Assembly (NCBI RefSeq): GCF_900636825.1
Contig: NZ_LR134318.1
Span: forward strand, 3,505,501 to 3,569,500
DNA from: Pseudomonas fluorescens
GTDB taxonomy: Bacteria; Pseudomonadota; Gammaproteobacteria; Pseudomonadales; Pseudomonadaceae
DNA length: 64,000 nt
Reading direction: 5' to 3'
Part shown: one piece after another, positions 24,102 to 32,589 of the stretch
Position numbering within the stretch: position 1 is the stretch's first letter
How the letters are laid out: each line of letters begins with the position of its first letter
Program-made: the position numbers and the translations under genes
Notes under the pieces: generated by a model
Told to the model about the DNA's origin: nothing
The model's database searches: none
The model's input: only the letters and a program-made list of their open reading frames with translations

Positions 24102-24779
24102 ATGAAAATCCTGATGGTTTTGACGTCTCACGATGAACTCGGCAACACCGGCAAGAAAACCGGATTCTGGCTGGAAGAATTTGCCGCCCCCTACTACGCC
24201 TTCACAGATGCCGGCGCACAAGTGACCCTGGTTTCACCGGCCGGTGGCCAGCCGCCGCTGGACCCGAAAAGCGACGAGCCTGGTGCGCAGACCGCCGAAA
24301 CCGATCGCTTCCGCAAAGACCCGGCCGCGCAACAAGCCTTGGCCAACACCGGCCTCCTGGCCGAGGTCAGCGCCGACGACTTCGACGCCGTGTTCTATCC
24401 GGGTGGTCATGGCCCGCTGTGGGATCTGGCCGAAGACAAACACTCGATCGCGTTGATCGAAGCGTTTGACCGCAGCAACAAGCCCCACGGTTTTGTCTGC
24501 CATGCGCCGGGCGTGTTGCGCCATGTCCTCACCGCAGATGGCAAACCGCTGGTGCAGCACCGCGAAGTCACCGGTTTCACCAACGCCGAAGAAGCGGCGG
24601 TCGGCCTCACGGACGTGGTGCCGTTTCTGATCGAAGACGAGTTCCAGCGTCTGGGCGGGTATTACTCGAAAGTCGCTGACTGGCAGGTACACGTAGTCGC
24701 CGATGGGCAACTGGTGACTGGCCAGAATCCTGCGAGCTCCGCCGCTGTCGCGAAAAAACTGCTGGAGATGCTCGGCTGA
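24102..24779 (+). CDS. DJ-1/PfpI-family protein (type 1 glutamine amidotransferase-like)
   Basis: A 225-residue protein of the DJ-1/PfpI superfamily, closest in layout to Hsp31/YhbO/HchA-like glyoxalases. MKILMVLTSHDELG at the start, VFYPGGHGPLWDLAED (about 97-112) and the nucleophile elbow HGFVCHAPGVL (Cys about 132, followed by His 133) are all intact. Such proteins handle methylglyoxal or glycation damage. The position between nemR operators and nemA suggests it belongs to the NemR electrophile response, like the E. coli nemRA-gloA locus, with this protein in the place of glyoxalase. Confidence 0.9.
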   Translation: MKILMVLTSHDELGNTGKKTGFWLEEFAAPYYAFTDAGAQVTLVSPAGGQPPLDPKSDEPGAQTAETDRFRKDPAAQQALANTGLLAEVSADDFDAVFYPGGHGPLWDLAEDKHSIALIEAFDRSNKPHGFVCHAPGVLRHVLTADGKPLVQHREVTGFTNAEEAAVGLTDVVPFLIEDEFQRLGGYYSKVADWQVHVVADGQLVTGQNPASSAAVAKKLLEMLG

Positions 24780-24803
24780 TCTTTTCACTTTCCAACTCAT
24801 CCC

Positions 24804-24836
24804 AACGCCGAGCGCGCGTCGCCCGGCGTTTTTTTA
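24804..24836 (+). terminator. Rho-independent terminator after the DJ-1 gene
   Basis: AACGCCG (24804-24810) and CGGCGTT (24824-24830) form a stem followed by a seven-T tract. It stands 25 bp after the stop and before the nemA operator, so nemA probably has its own promoter. Confidence 0.85.
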
Positions 24837-24847
24837 CGATCGATTAA

Positions 24848-24862
24848 TAGTCGACTGGTCTA
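24848..24862. promoter_or_regulatory. NemR-type operator, site C
   Basis: TAGTCGACTGGTCTA differs from site B by one base in the left arm and is followed by AATAAAC. It lies 24 bp upstream of the nemA start, in a location suited to repress that gene separately from the DJ-1 gene. Confidence 0.75.
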
Positions 24863-24885
24863 ATAAACAGTTTGCAAGGTAAGCC

Positions 24886-26010
24886 ATGAATAACAGCAGT
24901 TTCTTCTCGCCCACAACGCTGGGCCATCACACCCTGAAAAACCGCATCGTCCTGCCGCCGCTGACCCGTCAGCGCAGTACGCAACCGGGCAACGTCGCCA
25001 ATGAATTGATGGCCGAGTATTACCAACAGCGCGCTGGCGCCGGATTGCTCGTTACCGAAGGCACGCAGATCGAACCCCGTGGCCAGGGTTACGCTTGGAC
25101 GCCGGGCATCCACAGCGCCGAGCAAATCGCCGGATGGCGCAAAGTCACCGACGCCGTGCATGCCGTCGACGGGCTGATTTTCGCCCAGTTGTGGCACGTC
25201 GGCCGAGTCTCCCACACCGCGTTGCAACCCGGCGCAGCGGCTCCGGTGTCGGCCTCGGCGGTGGCCACGGATCGCGTCAGTGTATTCATCGAAACCTCCC
25301 CCGGCGCAGGCGAACTGGTTGCGCCATCGGCGCCGCGCGCGTTGAGCACCGACGAAGTTCAGGAGATGGTGCAGCTCTATATTCAAGCGGCGCGCAATGC
25401 CATGGACGCCGGGTTCGACGGCATCGAATTGCACTGCGCCAATGGCTATCTGGTGAACCAGTTCATTTCGGCGCACAGCAACTTGCGCGACGATCAATAC
25501 GGCGGCTCGCTGCACAATCGCCTGCGCTTTCTGCGCGAAGTGGTGTCGGGCGTGGCCGAGTGCATCGGCAAGGAAAAAGTCGGCGTGCGGTTCGCCCCGC
25601 TGTTCACCACCACCGACGAAGCGCGGACTTACCTGGGCCTGGTCGAGGAGGATCCGCACCACACGTATATCGAAGCGATCAAAGTGCTGGAAGACGTCGG
25701 CATCGCGTATCTGTCGATTGCGGAAGCGGATTGGGACAACGCACCGGCGATGCCGCTGACATTTCGTCAGGCCGTGCGCGATACGTTCAGCGGCGCGATC
25801 ATTTATGCCGGCCGCTACAACGCCGAGTCCGGCGCGCAATTGCTTGATTCCGGGCTGGCAGACTGTGTCGCGTTCGGCCGACCGTTCATGGCCAACCCGG
25901 ATCTGCCAGCGCGAATCGCCAACGGCTGGCCACTGAATGCGCTGAACCCGGCGACCGTTTATGGCGGTGGCGCTGAAGGTTACGTGGACTATCCAACGTT
26001 CGGCGGTTGA
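24886..26010 (+). CDS. nemA: Old yellow enzyme-type ene reductase (N-ethylmaleimide reductase)
   Basis: A 374-residue FMN-dependent TIM-barrel enzyme of the OYE family. Visible are LKNRIVLPPLTRQRS (about 17-31), QLWHVGRVSHT (about 100-110), the flavin and substrate region GFDGIELHCANGYLVNQFIS (about 181-200, with H-x-x-N: HCAN) and the C-terminal VAFGRPFMANPDLPARI. OYEs reduce activated C=C bonds (maleimides, enones, nitro esters) with NAD(P)H. The gene is separated from the DJ-1 gene by a terminator and carries its own NemR-type operator. Confidence 0.95.
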   Translation: MNNSSFFSPTTLGHHTLKNRIVLPPLTRQRSTQPGNVANELMAEYYQQRAGAGLLVTEGTQIEPRGQGYAWTPGIHSAEQIAGWRKVTDAVHAVDGLIFAQLWHVGRVSHTALQPGAAAPVSASAVATDRVSVFIETSPGAGELVAPSAPRALSTDEVQEMVQLYIQAARNAMDAGFDGIELHCANGYLVNQFISAHSNLRDDQYGGSLHNRLRFLREVVSGVAECIGKEKVGVRFAPLFTTTDEARTYLGLVEEDPHHTYIEAIKVLEDVGIAYLSIAEADWDNAPAMPLTFRQAVRDTFSGAIIYAGRYNAESGAQLLDSGLADCVAFGRPFMANPDLPARIANGWPLNALNPATVYGGGAEGYVDYPTFGG

Positions 26011-26265
26011 TTCTGAATCGGCAACAGCGCTCCTTGAAAACGAAATCGGGTGCCCGATCCGCTTAAATCCTGCGCAAAATACCTATACAGAATCTTGTCT
26101 GAGCGTCTGGACAACGGCGAGACGATATAAAAACCGCGCACACGGGGCCGGCGTGCAACTTAAAGTGGACGCCCCGTGTCCATGGGTCAGTCAGCGTGTG
26201 CAGCAGAAGGTGTTCGTGACAGGCGCAGATCCAATGCACAGCAAATCATCAATACGCCATGAGGA

Positions 26266-28728
26266 GTGGAGATCCTGAAACAGCTTACTCGCGCGGAGCT
26301 TGAGTCCGAGGTCACACGCCTGCGCCTGGCGGTCGAGGCGACGTGCGACGCCGTCTGGGACTGGGATCTGAAAACCGACCAGGTCATCTGGAACGACTCC
26401 CTGCAACAGGCGTACGGCTTTGCGCCCACGGCCATCGAGCCAACCTGCGACTGGCGATTTGCGCAGATTCACACGCAGGATCGCGCGCGCGTGACGAGTT
26501 CGATTCGCTCGGCGATCGACGGCTCCGGCAGCACCTGGAGCGCTGAATACCGCTTTCTCTGCCATGACGGCTCGTACGCCGAAGTGCTCGATCGCGGTCA
26601 TCTGATCCGCAATGCCGAGGGTCAGGCGGAGCGCATGATCGGCGCGATGCTCGACCTCACCCGCTCGCGCAGTGCCGAGACCGCACTGCGCCAAAGCGAA
26701 GAGCGCTTCAGCGCGATCCTGGAAACCATCGAGACGGCGTTCGCCATCGTCGACGTCAAATTCGACGCCGACGACCACCCCATCGATTACTTCTTCGTCG
26801 AGGCCAACCCGGCCTTCGAACGCCAGGCGGGCGTCAACCTGCGCGGCAAGTGGGTGACCGAGTTCGCGCCCAATCTGGAAAAATTCTGGTTCGAAACCTA
26901 CGGTCATGTGGCCAAGACCGGTGAGCCGGCGAACTTCGAAAGTTACGCCAACACCTTTGAACGCTGGTTCGATGTGCGCGCCGTTCGTGTCGGCGACCCG
27001 GCGCACCGACAGATTGGAATTTTCTTCAGCGACGTCACCGAGCGCCGCAATGCGCAGGAGCGTTTGCGCATCAGCGAAGCGGTCGCGCGCGAGAACGTCG
27101 AACGCGTGCAACTGGCCCTCGCCGCGGGCGCGATCATCGGCACCTGGCATTGGCACCTGCCCTCGGATCGCTTTTCGGTGGATGAAGCGTTTGCCCAAGT
27201 CTTCAACCTCGATCCGGCACTGGGTCGCGATGGTCTGAGCCTGGCGCAAGTGGCGATGAGCGTGCACCCCGACGACCGCGATGGCCTGACCTGCGCGATC
27301 AACGAAGTGATTGCCCGCGGCGGTGCTTATTCGCACCAGTATCGCGTGCTCGGCGCGGACGGAAATTACACCTGGATCGAAGCGAACGGCCGCGTCGAAT
27401 GCGCCGAGGACGGCACGCCGATGCGCTTTCCCGGCGTGCTGATCGATGTTGAAGACCGGCGCAATGTCGAAGCCGAGCGTGACCGGGTCACTGCTGCCTT
27501 GCAGGCGCTCAACGACACCCTCGAACAACGGGTATCGGCGCGCACCGCAGAGCTGATGCAAGCCGAGGAAAAGCTCCGCCAGTCGCAGAAGATGGAAGCC
27601 GTCGGCCAACTCACAGGAGGCCTGGCGCATGACTTCAACAATTTGCTGGCAGGCATCTGCGCCTCGCTGGAACTGATGGACAAACGCATCGCCCAGGGCC
27701 GGCTCAACGACGTCGACAAATACATGCTGATTGCCCAGGACGCGGCCAGACGTGCAACCGCCCTGACCCATCGTTTGCTGGCCTTCTCCCGACGTCAGAC
27801 GCTTGATCCACGGCCCACGGAAATCAACTCGTTGATTGCCGGCATAACCGAGCTGATCCAGCGCACCGTCGGCCCGAGCATCCGCCTGAACACCGTCGCT
27901 GCAGCCGATCTATGGCCGGCCCTGGTGGATGCCAGTCAACTGGAAAACGCGTTGCTGAACCTGTGCATCAACGCCCGTGATGCCATGCCCGATGGCGGCA
28001 ACATAACCGTGGAAACTGCCAATCGCACGCTGGACAGCGAATCGGCACGCGCGCTGGACATCCCTGCAGGGCAATACCTGTGTTTGTGCGTCAGAGACAC
28101 CGGCGCCGGCATGAGCGCCGACGTCATCGCCAAGGCTTTCGACCCGTTCTTCACCACCAAACCGTTGGGCCAAGGCACTGGGCTGGGGCTGTCGATGATT
28201 TACGGTTTCACCAAACAATCCGGCGGCCAGGTGCGTGTCCAGTCACGAGTCGGTCAGGGCACCGAAATGTGCATTTACCTGCCGCGCTATCGCGGTGAGG
28301 CGCAGCGCCCTCGCGATGACATCCACAGCACAGCCACAGCGCACGCCCGCGCGGGCGAAACCATCCTCGTCGTCGACGATGAATCCTCGGTGCGCTTGCT
28401 GCTCAAAGATGTGCTCAAGGATCTTGGCTACAACCTGCTCGAGGCCGCCGACAGCGTCGAAGGACTGGAAGTATTGCGCTCGAGCGCGGTCATCGATTTG
28501 CTGATCACCGATGTCGGCTTGCCGGGCGGCATGAATGGCCGGCAGATGGCCGATGCGGGCCGGCAAATCCGCCCGCAACTGAAAACCCTGTTCATCACCG
28601 GGTATGCGGAAAATTCAGTGATCGGCAGCGGCCAGCTCGGGCCAGGGATGCAAGTGCTGACCAAGCCTTTCGCCGTCGACACGCTGGTGTCACGCGTCAG
28701 CGGTTTGCTCGCTGCCGGTTTCGACTGA
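26266..28728 (+). CDS. Hybrid sensor histidine kinase (PAS-rich, with C-terminal receiver)
   Basis: An 820-residue cytoplasmic-type kinase with no transmembrane segment. Three PAS domains fill the first half (about 15-135, 140-270, 280-405). A coiled coil leads to the HisKA box MEAVGQLTGGLAHDFNNLL (phospho-His about 454) followed by the HATPase N, G1 and G2 boxes (NLCINARDAMPDGG; RDTGAGMS; GQGTGLGLSMIYGF). The C-terminal REC domain holds VVDDESSVRLLL and LLITDVGLPGG with the acceptor Asp. It lacks a cognate regulator next door, so output may be through phosphotransfer. GTG at 26266 is the likely start; a nearby GAGGA is closer than usual, so the start is uncertain. Confidence 0.93.
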   Translation: MEILKQLTRAELESEVTRLRLAVEATCDAVWDWDLKTDQVIWNDSLQQAYGFAPTAIEPTCDWRFAQIHTQDRARVTSSIRSAIDGSGSTWSAEYRFLCHDGSYAEVLDRGHLIRNAEGQAERMIGAMLDLTRSRSAETALRQSEERFSAILETIETAFAIVDVKFDADDHPIDYFFVEANPAFERQAGVNLRGKWVTEFAPNLEKFWFETYGHVAKTGEPANFESYANTFERWFDVRAVRVGDPAHRQIGIFFSDVTERRNAQERLRISEAVARENVERVQLALAAGAIIGTWHWHLPSDRFSVDEAFAQVFNLDPALGRDGLSLAQVAMSVHPDDRDGLTCAINEVIARGGAYSHQYRVLGADGNYTWIEANGRVECAEDGTPMRFPGVLIDVEDRRNVEAERDRVTAALQALNDTLEQRVSARTAELMQAEEKLRQSQKMEAVGQLTGGLAHDFNNLLAGICASLELMDKRIAQGRLNDVDKYMLIAQDAARRATALTHRLLAFSRRQTLDPRPTEINSLIAGITELIQRTVGPSIRLNTVAAADLWPALVDASQLENALLNLCINARDAMPDGGNITVETANRTLDSESARALDIPAGQYLCLCVRDTGAGMSADVIAKAFDPFFTTKPLGQGTGLGLSMIYGFTKQSGGQVRVQSRVGQGTEMCIYLPRYRGEAQRPRDDIHSTATAHARAGETILVVDDESSVRLLLKDVLKDLGYNLLEAADSVEGLEVLRSSAVIDLLITDVGLPGGMNGRQMADAGRQIRPQLKTLFITGYAENSVIGSGQLGPGMQVLTKPFAVDTLVSRVSGLLAAGFD

Positions 28729-28822
28729 GGGGTTGCCGGCCAAGCTGATTTACGGCGCTGACTGATAAATCTGCTGCTGCGGCACCATGCTACGCTGTGG
28801 TTAACAAAAGAAGGGGGGTCAC

Positions 28823-29086
28823 ATGACGGGTTCAGACACTGCAGGCGTAGCAAGCGAGGTCCGTCAGCTCGCCGAAAAGCACAAGGTGACCGCTGAACGT
28901 GACAGTTTGAGCCGGATGGCGGTGACCATTACAGCTTTGGCTGGCGATGCGGTCGAGCTGGATGCGGTTGAGCAGTTGCTCGTCAACCTGAAGCGCAAAG
29001 GCGTCCTGAACAAGACAGAAATCATGGTTCTTCAAGGACGCTACCTTGAGGAGAAAAGACGCTCCAAGAGGCGGCTTAGCGCATGA
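28823..29086 (+). CDS. Small protein upstream of a Fic remnant; candidate antitoxin
   Basis: An 87-residue, helix-rich charged protein (AEKHKVTAERDSLSRMAVTI in the N-terminal third, AVEQLLVNLKRKGVLNKTEI in the middle, ending in a basic EEKRRSKRRLSA tail). It has a strong ribosome binding site (AAGAAGGGGGG) and overlaps the downstream fic frame by ATGA, as toxin-antitoxin pairs often do. The Fic-inhibitory motif (S/T)xxxE(G/N) is not evident in this reading, so an antitoxin role is inferred only from position. Its partner is broken. Confidence 0.65.
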   Translation: MTGSDTAGVASEVRQLAEKHKVTAERDSLSRMAVTITALAGDAVELDAVEQLLVNLKRKGVLNKTEIMVLQGRYLEEKRRSKRRLSA

Positions 29087-29407
29087 CTTTCGACCCCTTC
29101 GGCGATTTCGACACTGAAGGTTATCTTCAAAACTCGCTCAAACTGAAAAACCCTATCGAAGTCAAAGAGTCTGAGCATCTCTCCTTTGGAGCCAGTCTCG
29201 AAGACGCCCTCGCCTATCTGGCCAAGAAAAAACGATCGACTCCAAAGCTGTCCTCAAAACCCATGAAATTCTCTTTTCCGCCTTTTATCCATGGGCGGGA
29301 AAAGACCGAAACGAACTGGTTCCCCATCTCGCGGTGTACACAGGTTCGAAAGAAGATGCCCATTACATCACCTCGCGATATTCATTGGGCAACTTGAACT
29401 TTAATAC
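29083..29407 (+). pseudogene. Fic/DOC-family gene, frameshifted and truncated
   Basis: The first 48 codons (MTFDPFGDFDTEGYLQNSLK, later LSFGASLEDALAYLAKKK) match the start of Fic/DOC (cell filamentation) proteins. After the six-A run at 29227-29232 the frame turns to nonsense, but the +1 frame continues the same protein: TIDSKAVLKTHEILFSAFYP, then WAGKDRNELVPHLAVY and GSKEDAHYIT. One A lost from a seven-A tract explains this. The match stops at about 29390-29410, where the duplicated ycaC block begins, so the catalytic HPFxxGNGR part is missing. The gene cannot make active Fic protein. Confidence 0.82.
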
Positions 29408-29457
29408 GAAAAAAAGCCTGCTTTTGAGGGCAGGCTTTGGTTTTCGCTCGGCTCGGC

Positions 29458-30090
29458 TTATTTCTGCTGAGCAGTCAGCGCCGTGTAGCTGTTCATCAGG
29501 TTGCGGTAGTTCGGAATCCGCTGCGACAGCAGATTACCCAAGCCTTCAATGTCGTTGCGCCAGTCGCGGTGCAGCTCACAGGCTACCGAGAACCAGTTCA
29601 TCATCTGTGCGCCGGCCTGCGTCATGCGGCTCCACGCGGCTTGTTGCACGGTGGTGTTGAAGGTGCCGGAGGCGTCGGTGACCACAAACACATCGAAGCC
29701 TTCCGCCAGCGCCGACAAAGTCGGGAACGCTACGCACACGTCGGTGACCACACCGGCAATAATGATCTGCTTGCGCCCGGTGGCTTTGATCGCTTTGACG
29801 AAGTCTTCGTTGTCCCAGGCGTTGATCTGGCCAGGGCGAGCGATGTACGGCGCGTCCGGGAACATCTCTTTCAGTTCCGGCACCAGCGGACCGTTCGGGC
29901 CTTGTTCGAAACTGGTGGTGAGAATGGTCGGCAAGTTGAAGAACTTGGCCAGATCAGCCAGGGCCAGCACGTTGTTTTTGAACTCGTTCGGCGAGAAGTC
30001 CTGCACCAGCGAAATCAGCCCGGTCTGGTGGTCAACCAGCAGCACGATAGCGTCGTCTTTGTTCAGGCGGTTGTAGGTTGGCGTGGTCAT
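29458..30090 (-). CDS. ycaC: YcaC-type isochorismatase-family hydrolase (copy 2)
   Basis: A 210-residue near-identical copy of the protein at 16413; the differences I can see are only conservative (FFNL instead of FFDL at about residue 52 and Thr for Ser near the C-terminus). Catalytic Asp, Lys and Cys are all retained, so both copies should be active. The third-position differences indicate that selection has preserved the protein since duplication. Start and ribosome binding site are as in copy 1. Its upstream region and terminator were duplicated with it, which suggests similar regulation. Confidence 0.95.
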   Translation of the reverse strand: MTTPTYNRLNKDDAIVLLVDHQTGLISLVQDFSPNEFKNNVLALADLAKFFNLPTILTTSFEQGPNGPLVPELKEMFPDAPYIARPGQINAWDNEDFVKAIKATGRKQIIIAGVVTDVCVAFPTLSALAEGFDVFVVTDASGTFNTTVQQAAWSRMTQAGAQMMNWFSVACELHRDWRNDIEGLGNLLSQRIPNYRNLMNSYTALTAQQK

Positions 30091-30178
30091 GGTGTTCATC
30101 CCTTTTGAGTTTTTGAAGTTTGTTGTTGCGTTCAAGTTGGGTACAGATTACGGACGCAACGCTGAGGGATAAATCGGC

Positions 30179-30192
30179 TGAAACGCGTTTCA
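30179..30192. promoter_or_regulatory. 14-bp palindrome upstream of ycaC copy 2
   Basis: TGAAACGCGTTTCA, identical to the site at 17134-17147 and at the same distance from ycaC. The LacI-family gene that starts at 31236 ends only 34 bp away, but whether its product binds here is unknown. Confidence 0.5.
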
Positions 30193-30225
30193 CCGTCAAC
30201 TCAAAAGGGACAATCTCGCAATGCG

Positions 30226-31236
30226 TCAGTCGCCGGCCTCGCTCCAGCGCGCGGCACTGCTGCGCGGGGTCAGTTCGAATGGCAGCACGATATGGCGCGC
30301 CGGCAACGGCTGCTTTTCGATCAGCGCAATCAGCATCTCGACGGCTTTTTCACCAAAGGTTTCCGCCGGTTGGGCGATGGTCGTCAGCGGCGGGTCGCAG
30401 TACGCGGCCATTGGAATGTCGTCGAAGCCCACCACAGAGATGTCTTGCGGAACGCGCAGGCCTTCTTGTTTGAGGCGTTTCAGGGCACCGATGGCCATTT
30501 CGTCGTTTTCACAGAACAATGCGCTGGGCCGCTGCGCCAAGGCCAACATCGTTGCCGCCCCTGCGAAACCTGCGTCGAGGCTGAAATTGCCGTGGCAGAC
30601 CAGCGCCTCGTCGAACGGCACGCCGGCCTCGTGCAGCGCCGCTTCGTACCCCGCCAAACGCTCGCGAGTCAGTGGGCTGCCTTTCGAACCCTTGATCAGT
30701 CCGATGCGTCGATGCCCCAGCGCCAGCAGGTGTTGGGTCATCGCTTTGGCCGCGGCAAAGTTGTCGAGGCTGATGGTCGGAAAGCGCCCTTCCCGATTCA
30801 CTTCACAGGCGTTGACGATTGGCGGCAGGTCCGCGCCGGGGCTGGAATGTTCGAAAGGATCATAGGCGCGCAACTGGATGACGCCATCCGCTTGATGCGC
30901 ATGCACGAGATCGGCGAACTGTCGCTCGAGTTCTTCGCGGCCCTGGGTGTCGCACAGCAACAACCGGTAACCGGCCGCCTGCGCAGCCTTTTGCGCGCCG
31001 CTGATGACACGGGCGAAAAACGTGTTGGTAATCGTCGGCACCAAAATCACCAGATTGCCGGTGCGGCGTGAGCGAAATTGCACCGCCATCAGATTTGGAC
31101 GATACCCCGCTTGCTCGACAGCTGCGTTGACCCGATCGCGGGTTTGCGGCAAGACGCGCTCCGGGGACGTCAGAGTCCTCGACACGGTCGCCACCGAAAC
31201 CCCGGCCAGCCGAGCTACTTCGCGGATATTGGACAA
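30226..31236 (-). CDS. LacI-family transcriptional repressor
   Basis: A 336-residue LacI/GalR-type regulator. The HTH and hinge are at the N-terminus (SNIREVARLAGVSVATVSRT, then YRPNLMAVQFRSRRTGNL), followed by a periplasmic-binding-like sugar domain with FCENDEMAIGALKRL (about 237-251) and VVGFDDIPMAAYCDPPLTTI (about 264-283). I prefer the TTG at 31236 (protein start like MSNIREVARL) because GAGG is six bases upstream; a GTG two codons earlier is possible. It is divergent from the oxidoreductase operon at 31408, and an 18-bp palindrome at 31351 is its probable operator. Effector unknown, likely a sugar or sugar derivative. Confidence 0.93.
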   Translation of the reverse strand: MSNIREVARLAGVSVATVSRTLTSPERVLPQTRDRVNAAVEQAGYRPNLMAVQFRSRRTGNLVILVPTITNTFFARVISGAQKAAQAAGYRLLLCDTQGREELERQFADLVHAHQADGVIQLRAYDPFEHSSPGADLPPIVNACEVNREGRFPTISLDNFAAAKAMTQHLLALGHRRIGLIKGSKGSPLTRERLAGYEAALHEAGVPFDEALVCHGNFSLDAGFAGAATMLALAQRPSALFCENDEMAIGALKRLKQEGLRVPQDISVVGFDDIPMAAYCDPPLTTIAQPAETFGEKAVEMLIALIEKQPLPARHIVLPFELTPRSSAARWSEAGD

Positions 31237-31350
31237 GACCACCTCGTGCTTTCAGTGCAATCAGGCGCCGAGCTTACCGCAACACCGAGCAACGCCAAAA
31301 CCTTCAACAGCGTTTGACAGCCGCGCAGATCGAGCCTAGATTTCGCCAAC

Positions 31351-31368
31351 GATGTAACCGGTTACATC
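31351..31368. promoter_or_regulatory. LacI-type operator, 18-bp perfect palindrome
   Basis: GATGTAACCGGTTACATC is fully symmetrical with the central CG typical of LacI/GalR operators (TGTAACCGGTTACA core). It lies 40 bp before the oxidoreductase start and 115 bp from the repressor start, so binding should block the catabolic operon. Confidence 0.85.
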
Positions 31369-31407
31369 ATGAACCGTGTCATGCCTGAATCCAAAGAGAA
31401 AAACGCC

Positions 31408-32589
31408 ATGAACGCTGCTGCACGAAAAATCAGAATGGGCTTCGTCGGCGGCGGCGAAGGTGCTTTCATCGCGCAAGCGCACCGCCAGGCGGCTGGCCTC
31501 GATGGCCGCTTCGCCCTGACGTGCGGCGCGTTCAGCCGTGATCCGCAGAACAATCAGCGCACCGCCGCCGCCTTGGGCCTGCCAGCGGAACGCTGTTATG
31601 ACAGCTGGCAAACCCTGCTCGCCGCCGAGAGTGCGCTGCCGGCCGATCAGCGCATGGAATTGCTGGTTATCGTCACACCCAATCACTTGCACGCGCCGAT
31701 TGCCGAGCAGGCCCTGCGCAGCGGTTTCCATGTGTTCAGCGAGAAACCCGCCGCGCTCAATCTGGCCGAAGTGCAGGCCTTGCGCGACACGGTTGCCCGC
31801 AGCCAGCGAATCTACGGCCTCGCCCATACCTACCTGGGCTATCCGATGGTCTGGCAGGCGCGGGAGATGGTCGCCAGCGGCGCCATTGGCGAGCTGCGCA
31901 AAGTGCTCGTCGAATACCCGCAAGGCTGGCTCAGCACCGACGTTGCCGGGCAAGGCAACAAACAGGCGGGTTGGCGTGATAACCCCGAGCAATCCGGGAT
32001 TGGCGGCTGCATCGGCGACATCGGCACCCATGCATTTTCCCTCGCGGAATTCGTCGCCGGTCAGCAGATCCGCTTCATCAGCGCGATGCTCGGCTCGCAC
32101 GTCAGCGGCCGGCAGCTCGACGATGATGCGTCGATGCTGTTCAAGATGAGCGACGGCGCCAGCGGCGTGTTGATTGCCAGTCAGGTCTGCGCCGGCGAAG
32201 AGAATCCGCTGAAGATCCGTTTGTACGGCGACAAGGGCGGACTGGAATGGCGCCAGGAAGAGCCCGCCAGCCTGATTCACCGGCCGTTGAACGAACCCAT
32301 GCGCGTGTTGCGTTCCGGGGTCGGCCAAGCGTGGCTGTGCGCAGCGGCGACCCAGCGCATGCGCCTGCCCGCCGGGCACCCGGAAGGTTATCTGGAAGCC
32401 ATGGCCAATCTTTATGGCGATCTGGCGCAGGCCATCCTGAAAGGATCGAACGGCCCTGGCGCACCCGGCGTGCCGGGCATCGACACGGGATGGCGCGGCA
32501 TGGCGTTCATCGAAACCGCACTGATCAACCATCACGGCGCAGCCAAGTGGAGCGAAATTCCCGATCTGCCCACAGGAGCAGCGTCATGA
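31408..32589 (+). CDS. Gfo/Idh/MocA-family sugar oxidoreductase
   Basis: A 393-residue NAD(P)-dependent dehydrogenase. The Rossmann motif GFVGGGEGAFIAQAHRQAA (about residues 11-29), the EKP loop (FSEKPAALNLAEV, about 112-124) and the catalytic IGDIGTHAFSLAEF (about 203-216, with D-x-G-x-H) are all intact. Related enzymes oxidise sugars or inositols, or act as glycoside 3-dehydrogenases. I use the ATG at 31408; an in-frame ATG at 31369 would place coding sequence directly on the operator. The gene overlaps the isomerase by ATGA (32586-32589), so the two are translationally coupled. Confidence 0.93.
   Translation: MNAAARKIRMGFVGGGEGAFIAQAHRQAAGLDGRFALTCGAFSRDPQNNQRTAAALGLPAERCYDSWQTLLAAESALPADQRMELLVIVTPNHLHAPIAEQALRSGFHVFSEKPAALNLAEVQALRDTVARSQRIYGLAHTYLGYPMVWQAREMVASGAIGELRKVLVEYPQGWLSTDVAGQGNKQAGWRDNPEQSGIGGCIGDIGTHAFSLAEFVAGQQIRFISAMLGSHVSGRQLDDDASMLFKMSDGASGVLIASQVCAGEENPLKIRLYGDKGGLEWRQEEPASLIHRPLNEPMRVLRSGVGQAWLCAAATQRMRLPAGHPEGYLEAMANLYGDLAQAILKGSNGPGAPGVPGIDTGWRGMAFIETALINHHGAAKWSEIPDLPTGAAS

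Larger units (their letters stand above)
29411..30214. repeat. Duplicated ycaC block, copy 2
   Basis: Matches 16367-17171 in the same orientation. The left border coincides with the broken end of fic and the right border with the 3' end of the LacI gene. Inside it, the terminator hairpin, ycaC and its upstream region are all conserved, with scattered single-base differences mostly at third codon positions. Confidence 0.92.
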
